Positions 24,607 to 32,883 of a stretch of 64,000 nt of DNA are shown one piece after another (the stretch's first letter is position 1; the number at the start of each line of letters is the position of its first letter). Position numbers and translations under genes: made by a program. This stretch comes from WHSW01 sp963759295. Lineage in GTDB: Bacteria > Actinomycetota > Thermoleophilia > Solirubrobacterales > 70-9. The stretch spans positions 744,001 to 808,000 of the forward strand of contig CAVWYT010000010.1 of the NCBI GenBank assembly GCA_963759295.1. Direction: 5' to 3'. The notes below the pieces were generated by a model, which was not told the origin of the DNA, ran no database searches, and was given only the letters and a program-made list of their open reading frames with translations.

Positions 24607-25274
24607 ACACACCCCCGATCGTGTCGCCCGAGGAGTGGGAGGCCGCCCGCCAGGAGCTGCTGGTGAAGGAGAAGGAGCTCACCCGCGCTCGCGATGCGCT
24701 GGCCGCCGAGCGCCGTCGGATGCCGAGGACGGCCGTGGACAAGGACTACCGCTTCGAGGGCCCGGAGGGCGCGGCGAGCCTGCTCGACCTGTTCGAGGGC
24801 CGCCGACAGCTGATCGTCTATCGCTTCTTCTTCGAACCCGGCGTGGCCGGCTGGCCGGAGCGCGGTTGCGTCGGTTGCTCCTTCCTCGCGGATCAGGTCG
24901 CTCACCTGGCTCACCTGAACGCCCGCGACACCACCCTCGCGTTCGTCTCACGCGCCCCGCAGCCTGAGATCAGCCGCTGGAAGGCGCGGATGGGCTGGGA
25001 GATTCCGTGGTACACGATCACGGACGACTTCGACGCCGACTTCGGCGTCGACGAGTGGCACGGCACCAATGCCTTCTTCCGTGACGGCGACCGGATCGTT
25101 CGCACGTACTTCATCAACAACCGCGGCGACGAGGGGACGGGCAGCACCTGGAGCTACCTCGACCTGACCGCGCTCGGTCGCCAGGAGCCGTGGGAGGACT
25201 CGCCCGAGGGCTACCCACAGACCCCGCCCTACCAGTGGTGGAACCTCCACGACGAGTACGACGAGGCGGGGTGA
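24603..25274 (+). CDS. DUF899 family thioredoxin-like protein
   Basis: 223 residues. DUF899 landmarks are PPIVSPEEWEAARQELLVKEKELTRARDAL (continuous), RRRMPRTAVDKDYRFEGPEG, RQLIVYRFFFEPG, GCVGCSFLADQVAHLAHLNARDTTLAFVSRAP, WEIPWYTITDDFDADFGV, and HDEYDEAG at the end. The fold is thioredoxin-like with a Cys pair in GCVGCS. Function is unproven; a redox role is possible. Translationally coupled to the ArsR gene by a 4-bp overlap. Confidence 0.9.
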   Translation: MNTPPIVSPEEWEAARQELLVKEKELTRARDALAAERRRMPRTAVDKDYRFEGPEGAASLLDLFEGRRQLIVYRFFFEPGVAGWPERGCVGCSFLADQVAHLAHLNARDTTLAFVSRAPQPEISRWKARMGWEIPWYTITDDFDADFGVDEWHGTNAFFRDGDRIVRTYFINNRGDEGTGSTWSYLDLTALGRQEPWEDSPEGYPQTPPYQWWNLHDEYDEAG

Positions 25275-25358
25275 GGCTCATCTCGGAGGCGTAGCGCGAA
25301 CGGCTGGCGGTCCGCGCCTGGATAATGGTGCATCCGCAAGGCCGAGGGAACCCGGAAC

Positions 25359-25808
25359 ATGACGGACAAGCTGACGCTGCGCATGAGGCGCACCTACCGG
25401 GCGCCCGCTCGGGCGGTGTTCGACGCGTGGACCAACGAGGAGGTGATTCGGCGCTGGTGGCACGCCGAGCACGACTGGGAGACGACCGAGGCCGAGGTCG
25501 ACCTGCGCGTCGGGGGCGCGGTGCGGGTGGTCATGCGCGACCCGGACAAGGACATCGAGTACGGCGGCGGCGGCCGCTACACCGAGATCGAGCCACCGAC
25601 CCGGCTGGCGTTCACCTGGATCTGGGACGGCGACGACAGGCAGCAGCTGATCGAGCTCGACTTCGAGGAGAGCGACGGCATCACCGCCGTCCGCTTCACC
25701 CACAGCGGCCTCTGGGACGAGGAGGCCGTCCGCTCGCACGAGGACGGCTGGGGCAAGGCCTTCGACAACCTCGAGCGCACGCTCGAGGCGGCTCACCCAG
25801 CGGGATAG
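25359..25808 (+). CDS. SRPBCC/AHSA1 family protein
   Basis: 149 residues: LTLRMRRTYRAPARAVFDAWTNEEVIRRWWHAEHDWETTEAEVDLRVGGAVRVVM is continuous and is the classic Aha1 C-terminal-like (AHSA1) opening. It continues with EIEPPTRLAFTWIWDGD, the ITAVRFTHSGL strand and a GWGKAFDNLERTLE helix. Members are Bet v 1-fold proteins of unknown ligand. It follows the ArsR-DUF899 pair by 84 bases on the same strand and may belong to the same regulon. The DUF5661 gene follows at 25831. Confidence 0.88.
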   Translation: MTDKLTLRMRRTYRAPARAVFDAWTNEEVIRRWWHAEHDWETTEAEVDLRVGGAVRVVMRDPDKDIEYGGGGRYTEIEPPTRLAFTWIWDGDDRQQLIELDFEESDGITAVRFTHSGLWDEEAVRSHEDGWGKAFDNLERTLEAAHPAG

Positions 25809-25830
25809 GGTTCGTGGGAAAGGAGGCAAC

Positions 25831-26121
25831 GTGACCGCAGAGCGCCGCACCACCCCCGAGGAAGCGAAGCGAGTCGGTGATCAGATCGGCGTGGACTGGG
25901 ATCGCTTCGACCTGGAGCAGTTTCGGGCCGGGATCGACGTCGAATACGAGCACGGAAGCCGCGACCCGCAAACCGATGTCACAGGAGACGATCCGCTCAC
26001 GACCGGCAAGATCGCGCTTGCGCACATGAAGGAGTTCCCCGACTACTACGAACGCCTGCGCCGCATGGAGCGGGAGGCAGAGCAGGACTGGGCCGAGCGC
26101 GGCACCGTCGATCCGCCCTGA
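25831..26121 (+). CDS. DUF5661 family protein
   Basis: 96 residues from a GTG at 25831, with GGAAAGGAGG directly upstream. The pattern TPEEAKRVGDQIGVDWDRFDLEQFRAGIDVEYEHGSRDPQTDVTGDDPLTTGKIALAHMKEFPDYYERL is continuous and typical of DUF5661, with the conserved HMKEFPDYYERL helix. Function unknown. It starts 22 bases after the AHSA1 gene and is probably cotranscribed with it. Confidence 0.8.
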   Translation: MTAERRTTPEEAKRVGDQIGVDWDRFDLEQFRAGIDVEYEHGSRDPQTDVTGDDPLTTGKIALAHMKEFPDYYERLRRMEREAEQDWAERGTVDPP

Positions 26122-26225
26122 CGCTCTCCGCATTTCGGCCGCGCATACTTGAAGTGGGTCGAAAACCTTGCAGCGGGATCCCTCGGGCGTAGGATGGACT
26201 TACCCGCCTCTCAGATTGGAGCTCC

Positions 26226-26588
26226 ATGCCCGAAGCACTCGACCGAACAAGACGCCTGATCGAAGACGAACTTCACGAGCTCGAGGCCCAAGCCAAAAGG
26301 CTTCGCGATGTCCTAACCCACCTCGGCCGCGAGGATGGCCGTAAGCCGGCGAGGACGCCGGCGCGACGGACTGGCAAGCGAGCGCCACGAGGCCAACGCC
26401 AACGTCAGCTTCTCGCGAGCATCGAAAAGCACCCTGACTTCAAACCCAGCGAGCACGCCAAGGCGATCAAGGCGAGCCCGAATCAGGTCTACGGCCTTGC
26501 CACCAAGCTGCAAAAAGAGGGCAAGGTCACGAAGACGGCGAAGGGGACCTACAAGGTCAAACAGCCCAAGGCGAAAGCCAAGTCCTAG
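26226..26588 (+). CDS. Basic coiled-coil/winged-helix-like protein
   Basis: 120 residues. Residues 1-35 form an amphipathic coiled coil (RLIEDELHELEAQAKRLRDVLTHL). Residues 38-60 are a basic Pro/Arg/Lys linker (RKPARTPARRTGKRAPRGQR). Residues 60-110 look like a small winged helix (LLASIEKHPDFKPSEHAKAI, NQVYGLATKLQKEGKVTKTAKGTYKVK). A nucleic-acid-binding role is likely from this make-up but not proven. No family name is recognised. Confidence 0.65.
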   Translation: MPEALDRTRRLIEDELHELEAQAKRLRDVLTHLGREDGRKPARTPARRTGKRAPRGQRQRQLLASIEKHPDFKPSEHAKAIKASPNQVYGLATKLQKEGKVTKTAKGTYKVKQPKAKAKS

Positions 26589-26689
26589 TAGGCGTAAGTC
26601 AGGGACAGGGACAAGCCGGGGCCAGCGCGGGATGCGCGGCCCCAGCGACCATATCCGTCACCGTCGGTATCGGCGTGGAGTAGGCGACG

Positions 26690-27190
26690 ATGAGCCGGGG
26701 ACGGGTCATAGGCGTCTGCTTCGCGCTGATCTTCGCGGCACAACTGCTATCGAGCCTTGGCCCCGGCCAGGTTGCTCACGCAGCTTCGAAAGGTAAGGCC
26801 GCGGTAGTCGAGCACGTCGCCGACGGCGACACGATCCAGGTCGATATTGACGGGCGAGAGGAGGACATTCGCTTCATCGGCATCGACACTCCGGAGGTGT
26901 ACGGCAGTGTTGAATGTGGAGGACCCCGGGCGTCAGCCTCGATGAAGCGGATGCTCAGGCCCGGCGACCGGGTCTCGTTGATCAGAGATCGCTCCCAGCA
27001 CAACCGTGACTACTACGGGCGGTTACTGCGCTACGTCGAACGGGACGGTCGGGACTTGGGCCGCAGGCAACTCAGGAAGGGTTGGGCTGAGGTCTACGTG
27101 TTCGACGCCCGCTTCAAGCGCTTACGCTCCTACCGGCGAGCAGAAAGGAAGGCGCGAAGCTCGGTTCGCGGGATCTGGGAAAGCTGCTGA
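26690..27190 (+). CDS. Secreted staphylococcal nuclease-like thermonuclease
   Basis: 166 residues. A signal peptide (1-32, VCFALIFAAQLLSSLGPG, AHA cleavage site) precedes an SNase domain. Catalytic features: HVADGDTIQVDIDG (metal Asp), RFIGIDTPEVYG (Arg61, Asp66, Thr67, Glu69), and YYGRLLRYVERDGRDLGRRQLRKGWAEVY with the second catalytic Arg. It would cleave DNA and RNA outside the cell with Ca2+. Length is right for a single-domain nuclease. Two cysteines (the CGG after VYGSVE and the terminal ESC) could pair. It stands alone. Confidence 0.9.
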   Translation: MSRGRVIGVCFALIFAAQLLSSLGPGQVAHAASKGKAAVVEHVADGDTIQVDIDGREEDIRFIGIDTPEVYGSVECGGPRASASMKRMLRPGDRVSLIRDRSQHNRDYYGRLLRYVERDGRDLGRRQLRKGWAEVYVFDARFKRLRSYRRAERKARSSVRGIWESC

Positions 27191-27403
27191 TTGGGACCGA
27201 TCCTGGCGACGGCGTCACCGCTGTGCGCTGCACCCAGCCGCTCTCTCGCCGCACGCCCTTGCGTCGCCAGGGCACGTTGGCACTCATCACTCGTGGGCGG
27301 AGACAGAGGTTGACTCACAGGCGCGCAGCCGCCGCCGGAACCCCCCGGCGGGTGGCGCGGCAATGACCTCGCCGCGACGAAGCCGAGCGTCGGGAGCATT
27401 CGG

Positions 27404-27604
27404 GTGTTCCTCAGCTATGTCGCCGTTCTGTTCACGCCGATCGTTGGCTTCGCCGCCGGGATCTTTCTGCTGATCCGAGGGCGCCGGGGTCATGGCATCG
27501 CGGTGGTGCTGATCTCGGTCGCGATGGTCGTGGCCGCGCTCGCGGTCCCGGAAGGGAGCACCGATCATCACCTGAGGGAGGCGCACGCGAGGCCACACCA
27601 TTAA
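27404..27604 (+). CDS. Small membrane protein
   Basis: 66 residues from a GTG at 27404 preceded by GGGAG. Two hydrophobic segments (FLSYVAVLFTPIVGFAAGIF and GIAVVLISVAMVVAALAV) are joined by a basic turn LIRGRRGHG, followed by a His-rich tail (DHHLREAHARPHH). No family recognised. The 213 bases before it (27191-27403) show nothing I can call a gene. Confidence 0.55.
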   Translation: MFLSYVAVLFTPIVGFAAGIFLLIRGRRGHGIAVVLISVAMVVAALAVPEGSTDHHLREAHARPHH

Positions 27605-27682
27605 TGGGACACCACTCGGCGACCTGGCGTTGTCGAGACCCGCACCCGACCTCCCAAATGTTCGCGGAATACTGCGGACACG

Positions 27683-28095
27683 ATGTCGGAGGAAAACGTC
27701 GAGAATGCCCGCCGGTTCTTCGAGGCGTTCAACCGGACGTACGCGGAAGGAACCCCGGATCTGTATGAGCTTCTAGACCCGGAGGTCGAGTGGGTTCCCA
27801 TGTCGGCGGGCTTGGAGGGGACCCGTGATCACGGTCCTGACGGGGTGCGGCAATGGTTAGAGAACATGAAGCGGGATTGGTCCAGCTTCGAAACGAGGCC
27901 GGAGCGCTTTCTCGACCTTGGCGACAACCGGGTCCTCGCCCTGGGCATATGGCGCGCACGGGGACGGGTAGGGGATGTCCGCTCGATTTCCCGCGGGCGT
28001 CTTGGTTGTGTCAGATCCGAAACGGAAGGCTCGTACTGATGCACACCTTCACCGACCGACAGAAGGCGCTCGAAGCCGCCGGCTTGTCCGAGTAG
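27683..28095 (+). pseudogene. NTF2/SnoaL-like gene broken by a frameshift
   Basis: The start is MSEENVENARRFFEAFNRTY and the core DLYELLDPEVEWVPMSAGLEG, DHGPDGVRQWLENMKRDW, RFLDLGDNRVLALGIWRARGRG is normal. Near 27957-27985 one base is missing; the rest of the gene lies in another frame (CPLDFPRASWLCQIRNGRLV, DRQKALEAAGLSE) and ends at 28095. Read straight, the first frame stops at 28039. After the stop the bases are TAG-gcg-ATT, the relic of the junction to a further copy. Unlike the other breaks in this window this is a loss, not a gain, of one base. Confidence 0.75.
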
Positions 28096-28239
28096 TAGGC
28101 GATTTGGGGGCGGGTAACCAACCCGCGATCGAGCAATCGCCCGGGTGGGCTTGACAAGGCCGGAGCCGTAGGAAAGGGTGGTGGCGCAGGGACGTCTTCG
28201 ACGGCGTTGGCATGTATCCACACACCTAGGGAGGGCCGC

Positions 28240-28767
28240 ATGAGTTCACGTACTCGCCCGAGTCCGGCGATCATCGTCGCCGCGATCGCGCTGATCTTCG
28301 CGATCGCCGGAACCGCGATCGCCGGACCGGACGCGATCAGCAACAAGATCACCAAGGCGAAGGTGAAGAAGATCGCCAAGAAGCAGGCCAACAAGGTGCT
28401 CAACAGCCGCGAGGCAGGTCTGAACGTCAACAGCGCCAAGACGGCCGATAGCGCCACCACCGCGGGTAGAGCGACCAACGTCTTCGCCGCCAACGTGGAC
28501 AGCGACGGCACCCTCCTCGGCTCGGTCCCGGAGGGCGTCACCTCGACTCGGGTCAGCGAGGGCATCTACAGGGTCGATTTCCCCAGGGGCGTCACTGGGT
28601 GTCTCATCTTCTCGGCCTTCGGCAGCAACGACGGCGCTATCAACCCAGGGTCGACCGGCGTGATCCCGGCGACCAACGAAGATCCGAATCGGCTCGCAGT
28701 TGCCACCTTCAACAACGGGGGCGCGACGGCGAATCGCGACTTCTACGTGCAGATGACCTGCCCCTAG
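28240..28767 (+). CDS. Secreted surface protein with Lys-rich stalk
   Basis: 175 residues from the ATG at 28240, after GGGAGGGCC. A signal peptide (SPAIIVAAIALIFAIAGTAIA) is followed by a Lys/Ala-rich helix (NKITKAKVKKIAKKQANKVLN), a Ser/Thr/Ala linker (NSAKTADSATTAGRATNVFA) and a beta-rich C-terminal part with two Cys (GVTGCLIFSAFG, QMTCP) that may form a disulfide. This helix-linker-head plan recurs in exported proteins of Solirubrobacterales and recalls tail-fibre or collagen-like proteins. Function unknown. A strong terminator follows. Confidence 0.7.
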   Translation: MSSRTRPSPAIIVAAIALIFAIAGTAIAGPDAISNKITKAKVKKIAKKQANKVLNSREAGLNVNSAKTADSATTAGRATNVFAANVDSDGTLLGSVPEGVTSTRVSEGIYRVDFPRGVTGCLIFSAFGSNDGAINPGSTGVIPATNEDPNRLAVATFNNGGATANRDFYVQMTCP

Positions 28768-28788
28768 GAGTCCTGTTCAGCTGAGGCC

Positions 28789-28819
28789 GAAGAGAGGAGC
28801 GCCTTGCGCTCCTCTCTTC
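28789..28819. terminator. Very strong bidirectional terminator
   Basis: A 14-bp perfect stem (28789-28802 with 28806-28819, arm GAAGAGAGGAGCGC) closes a 3-nt loop and sits between convergent genes ending at 28767 and 28858. Confidence 0.85.
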
Positions 28820-28857
28820 TTGCCCACGAGAGCGATCGCAACGGACCTCGGGCTGTC

Positions 28858-29145
28858 CTAGGGGCCGGTGGTGCCCGATTCGCCCGAGGACGCCGCAGGC
28901 TCCTCCGGCGACTGTGGCGCGCTTTCGGAGGTCCCGGCGGATTCGGGCGCTGCTTCCCCCTTCTCCGCCCGTTGCCGGGCGTCGCTCGCCATCTCGTCCA
29001 AGCGTTGGGCGATGTTCCTCGCGGTCGTCGCCATCTTGTCGAGGACCTCCGGCGCTTGCCGGTCGATCCCCTCTCGGGCGGTCTCGAGCAAGCCCTCGAG
29101 CCGCTGCTTGTACTCCTGAAGGCGGGGGTCGCTCGGTTCAGCCAT
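28858..29145 (-). CDS. Small coiled-coil protein with acidic Pro/Ser tail
   Basis: 95 residues. Residues 5-62 form two amphipathic helices (RLQEYKQRLEGLLETAREGID, VLDKMATTARNIAQRLDEMASDARQRAEKG). The rest is a disordered Ser/Pro/Glu/Gly tail (APESAGTSESAPQSPEEPAA). No domain recognised; length and make-up suggest a structural or regulatory partner protein. Convergent with the secreted protein gene across a strong terminator. Confidence 0.55.
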   Translation of the reverse strand: MAEPSDPRLQEYKQRLEGLLETAREGIDRQAPEVLDKMATTARNIAQRLDEMASDARQRAEKGEAAPESAGTSESAPQSPEEPAASSGESGTTGP

Positions 29146-29319
29146 GGCGAGACCCTATACCAGTAGACGTCGGGCGAGCCGAGCGGCGTCCCGGGCCTCA
29201 TCGCCCGTGGGTCGCGACCGCGCCAAACTGTGCTGAGCCCGCGGGCGAGGTTCCTCCTGCCCGGGGGTGGGTGGCTAAACCCGCCGCCGGCAGATCCTCG
29301 GCGACGAGTGAGCTGACGT

Positions 29320-30645
29320 CTAAGTGACCGCCTCCTTCACCTCGGGGGCCGGCTGCGCCGGGGCTGGTGGCTCCGAGCTTCCGCCTGCGGCCTCGATCGG
29401 TGGGCCGACCGGGCCGGTCGGCACCCATCCCCTGTACATACGCAACAGGACCAGCACTCCCGTCAAGCCGGCGAGCGCGGACAGGCCGCCGGCGTACGCG
29501 AGCGTGCCCCGCGGGCCGATCGCGACGACCAAGAGACCGCCGGCGGCGAAGGCGGCGAGCTCGGCCGTGTTGCGGATCCCGTTGTAGGCGGCGAACACCC
29601 GCCCGTGCAGCCGGTCCGGCACCCGGACGTGGATCAGGCTCCGGAACATGACGTTCTTCAGCCCGTGCGCCAAACCGCCCATCAGCGAACAGGCGAGAAA
29701 GAAGCCAAAGCTGAGCCAGAGCGCGGGTAGCGCGAGGGCCGCCCCTTGGACGGCCACTGCGACCAGGCCGACCGCGGGAACGGCGACCGCGGGAATGCGC
29801 GGCGATAGCAGCAGCGCGCCGAGCGCCATGCCAACGGTCCAGATCGACAGCATCACCCCGTAGGCGAGATCCCCCCGGCCGAGCACGTCCTGGACGAAGA
29901 ACAGCTCGCCGACCCAGACCGCCGACATGAACAGAAGCGAGCCGAATGCCACCGTCATCGCCAAGAAGAGCACCCGGTCGCGAAACAGAAAGGTGACGCC
30001 GTCGCGCGCCCGCGGTGCGCGCTCGGCGTCGGCGAGCGCACCTGGATCGCGACGAACCCGGAGCGCGAGTGCCGCGCAGGCGACCGCGACGAAGGTTCCG
30101 GCATCGACCAGCATCGCCAGCTCCAGTCCACCGGCCGAGAACAGAAGGCCACCGAGCACCGGGCCGGCGCCGAAGCCCAGGTAGCGCGCGGTCTCGATAT
30201 GGCCGTTTGCCTCCTGGATGTTCCGCTGCCCCGCGAGCGGAGGCACGAGCGCGAACTCCGTCGGCTGGGAGACGGCGAACACCAAGCCCAGCAGCGCGGT
30301 CAGGGCCAGCACCGGCGCCGTCGCGTTCATGAAGCCGAGCGCCGCGGCGACCGCGGCCCCGAGCACGGAGATCGCGGCCAGCAGTCGCGTCGCCTCGACG
30401 CGATCAACGAGCAGACCGGCGTGACCGGCGACCGCGACGGAGGGGCCGAAGAGACAGATCCAGAGCGCCGCCACCGCAAAGCCCGAATCGGTCACCTCCT
30501 GGACGTGGAGCCCCAGCGCCACGATCGCGACCCAGTCGCCGAGCGCCGAGAGCGAGACCGAGCCCGCCACGAGGCGAAAGTCGCGGTTTCGAAGCAGGCT
30601 CACCTTCGTGCGCGAGGCGCCCGCGGCGCTCGTGTCGTCGGTCAC
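29320..30645 (-). CDS. MFS transporter, enterobactin-exporter-like (MFS_3)
   Basis: 441 residues with twelve hydrophobic segments. LLRNRDFRLVAGSVSLSALGDWVAIVALGLHVQEVT is continuous and typical of the MFS_3 group (EntS/macrolide exporter-like), as are SQPTEFALVPPLAG, LVDRVEATRLL (loop 2-3) and MGGLAHGLKNVMFRSLIHVRVPDRLHGRVFAAYNGIRNTAEL (continuous). It probably exports a small molecule by proton antiport; the substrate is unknown. The C-terminal tail is Pro/Ala-rich. It stands alone on the minus strand. Confidence 0.87.
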   Translation of the reverse strand: MTDDTSAAGASRTKVSLLRNRDFRLVAGSVSLSALGDWVAIVALGLHVQEVTDSGFAVAALWICLFGPSVAVAGHAGLLVDRVEATRLLAAISVLGAAVAAALGFMNATAPVLALTALLGLVFAVSQPTEFALVPPLAGQRNIQEANGHIETARYLGFGAGPVLGGLLFSAGGLELAMLVDAGTFVAVACAALALRVRRDPGALADAERAPRARDGVTFLFRDRVLFLAMTVAFGSLLFMSAVWVGELFFVQDVLGRGDLAYGVMLSIWTVGMALGALLLSPRIPAVAVPAVGLVAVAVQGAALALPALWLSFGFFLACSLMGGLAHGLKNVMFRSLIHVRVPDRLHGRVFAAYNGIRNTAELAAFAAGGLLVVAIGPRGTLAYAGGLSALAGLTGVLVLLRMYRGWVPTGPVGPPIEAAGGSSEPPAPAQPAPEVKEAVT

Positions 30646-30828
30646 GGTGCGACTCCTCCCTGAGCGTTCATGGCCAACGACGCCTCACAACCGGCGTAAA
30701 CGATAGGGACGTGGTAGCCGCTCTTCGTCGGGTCGTAAGACCAATGCCCAATTGAAACCCCGACTCGCTCGGCGCCAGTCTCGGGAGGGCGATTCGACCC
30801 GACCTCACTCGAGACGGAGGAACGAACG

Positions 30829-31182
30829 ATGAGAAAGAAGATCGCACTGGCACTCGCGTTGGCGCTCGCCGTCGGCGGCGCGGTCGGCGTGCTCGCTGCG
30901 ACCGGCGAGGACCAGAGCCCGGCGCCCGCATCCAGCACCACCGCCAGCAGCACCTCGACTAACAGCCACTCCACGACCACCAACGCCGCCACCGGCGAGG
31001 ACGTCTCCGGGCCCTGTGACGAGGCCGAGCACGCCAACGATCCGCGCTGCGCGGGCGGCGCAGCGGCAGTCGATGACCACGGCGGTGCGGACGACAGCGG
31101 TCGGGCCGGCATCGACGACCGCGGTCACGACGACGGCGGCGATGACGGCTCCGGCCACGGCTCGGATGACGACGACGGCTGA
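30829..31182 (+). CDS. Secreted His/Asp/Gly-rich protein
   Basis: 117 residues with a signal peptide (RKKIALALALALAVGGAVGV) and a Ser/Thr-rich linker (ASSTTASSTSTNSHSTTTN). A two-Cys element GPCDEAEHANDPRCAGG comes next, and the tail is almost only Asp, Gly and His (DDRGHDDGGDDGSGHGSDDDDG, continuous to the end). The tail could bind divalent cations. The Cys element could form a disulfide. No family recognised; function unknown. The ATG at 30829 follows GGAGGAAC. Confidence 0.65.
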   Translation: MRKKIALALALALAVGGAVGVLAATGEDQSPAPASSTTASSTSTNSHSTTTNAATGEDVSGPCDEAEHANDPRCAGGAAAVDDHGGADDSGRAGIDDRGHDDGGDDGSGHGSDDDDG

Positions 31183-31242
31183 TCCTTGACTCGGGCCGTC
31201 AGCGACCTAGGATCGGGGTGTCCAGCATGCGCAGCCGTCGAT

Positions 31243-31888
31243 ATGGCGAGACACTCCCAGCCCGGCGAGACCCTGCAAAACCCGGTCACTCGAGAGCGCG
31301 CGATCGTGCTCGAGGCGCCGTCGGCAGAGCCGCGACCGCAGTCTCGTGGCGGAGCTGCTGCTCAGCCCCGGAGCCGCGGTCGTCGGCGAGCACCTGCACC
31401 CTGGACTCGACGAGAGCTTCGAGCTCCTCGAGGGCCGGCTCCGCTTCCGGCTCGATGATGTCGAGGGCACGGCGAGTGCCGGCGATCGGATCGAGATTCC
31501 GGCGGGCACCTGGCATGACTGGTGGCACGTCGGAGAGGGCGAGGCGACCTGCCGGGTGACGATCACGCCCGGGGACCGCTTCGAGCAGATGATCCGCACG
31601 CTCTGGGGGCTGGCCTGCGATGGCCGCACCAACGCGAAGGGGATGCCCGGACTCCTGCAGTTGGCCGCGATCTCGGCCGAGTTCGCGGACGTCATCGTCC
31701 TTCGCAGGCCCCCCCGCATGGTCCAACGAGCCCTGTTCGGCTCGCTGGCGCCCGTCGCCCGGCGCCGCGGCTACCGCGGGATCTATCCGCGCTATGCGGA
31801 GATGGGCTCCGTGGGGACCCCCGAGCAGGTGCGCGGCGGCAACCCGGTCGCGCCGGAGTTCGGGCCCGGACCCGGCCCGCCGGGCTGA
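31243..31888 (+). CDS. Cupin domain protein, one frameshift
   Basis: From the ATG at 31243 the protein reads MARHSQPGETLQNPVTRERAIVLEAPSAEP. After skipping one base near 31331-31334 it continues DRSLVAELLLSPGAAVVGEHLHPGLDESFELLEGRLRFRL, a cupin motif 1 with metal His residues (HLHPGLDESF). IEIPAGTWHDWWHVGEGEA, cupin motif 2, follows. The C-terminal part (MIRTLWGLACDGRTNAKGMPGLLQLA) is typical of this cupin group found in actinobacteria. About 214 residues. A small-molecule binding or sensing role is likely; no substrate is known. Confidence 0.78.
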
Positions 31889-31963
31889 CATCGGGGCACG
31901 GCCGCGCAGGGCGATTGGCCGGCCCCGCGCAAAGCTCGAGGAGCCTGCGACGATCCGCGACGC

Positions 31964-32854
31964 ATGGTGATTCACCCACGCCTTCAGCGGGGCCCGGACG
32001 CGGTAAGTCCAACGGCCCACTACACGGGGCAGGTCTGGGTGCGCAACGGCTTCTCGCATCCGGTGCTCGCCACCTGGGAGGGGCGCGTGCTGTTCGACGC
32101 GCTCCGTCCCGCGATGACCATCAGCCGAGCGCTCGGTGGGCCCACGCTCGAGGGATTGCTGCTCGCCCGCCACCGGGTCATCGACGATCTGCTCACGCGA
32201 GCGATCGAGGCCGGACGCATCAGCCAGGTGATCGAGCCGGCCTGTGGCATGTCCCCTCGCGGTTGGCGCTTCCGCCGCCGCTACGGCGACGATCTGACCT
32301 ACGTCGAGGCGGATCTGCCCGCGATGGCCGCGCGCAAGCGCGCTGCGCTCGCCCGTATGGGTTCGTTGAGCGACCACCACCGGGTTGCCGAGGTGGACGT
32401 CCTCCGCGACGACGGTGCCGCGAGCATCGCGTCGGTCGCCGGCACGCTGGATTTCGACAGCGGATTGGCGATCGTGACCGAGGGCCTGTTGACGTACTTC
32501 GATCAGAAGCATGTGCTCGCGATCTGCCGTCGCTTCGCCGGGACGCTGGCGCGGTTCTCGGAAGGCCGCTATCTGGCGGACCTGCGCCTTCAGCGTCGCG
32601 ACGGCATCGCCGCGGAGCGAGCCTTCGACGTCGTCCTGTCGACGTTCGTGCGAGGACGGGTGTATAGGCACTTCGCCGACGAAGCCGAGGCCGCAGCGGC
32701 TCTGCGAGCCGCCGGGTTCGATCGCGCTCGACTGCACCGCTGCGACGCGCATCCGGCGGCGCAATCGGTGCGCCACGACCCGGGAGCCGCCCTGGTCCAC
32801 GTGATCGAAGCGGCGACCCGAGCCGAGAGCAGCGACCTCAGTCGATCCAGGTGA
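31964..32854 (+). CDS. Leucine carboxyl methyltransferase-like SAM methyltransferase
   Basis: 296 residues. HYTGQVWVRNGFSHPVLATWEGRVLFDALRP and RHRVIDDLLTRAIEAGRISQVIEPACGMSPRGWRFRRRYGDDLTYVEADLP resemble the LCMT/PPM-type (Omt-like) class, with motif I here IEPACGMSPRG instead of ELGAGxD. GLAIVTEGLLTYF is the conserved YL/EGLLxYL element, with LHRCDAHPAAQSV near the end. These enzymes O-methylate small molecules or carboxyl groups; the acceptor is unknown. The N-terminal start is not certain because no ribosome-binding site is clear. Confidence 0.78.
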   Translation: MVIHPRLQRGPDAVSPTAHYTGQVWVRNGFSHPVLATWEGRVLFDALRPAMTISRALGGPTLEGLLLARHRVIDDLLTRAIEAGRISQVIEPACGMSPRGWRFRRRYGDDLTYVEADLPAMAARKRAALARMGSLSDHHRVAEVDVLRDDGAASIASVAGTLDFDSGLAIVTEGLLTYFDQKHVLAICRRFAGTLARFSEGRYLADLRLQRRDGIAAERAFDVVLSTFVRGRVYRHFADEAEAAAALRAAGFDRARLHRCDAHPAAQSVRHDPGAALVHVIEAATRAESSDLSRSR

Positions 32855-32883
32855 TCCCGTAGCGCTCGGAGGCTGCCGGGCGC

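Noticed and set aside
29320..30645. Siderophore exporter assignment for the MFS_3 gene
   Set aside because: No siderophore biosynthesis genes lie nearby; only the general family is supported.
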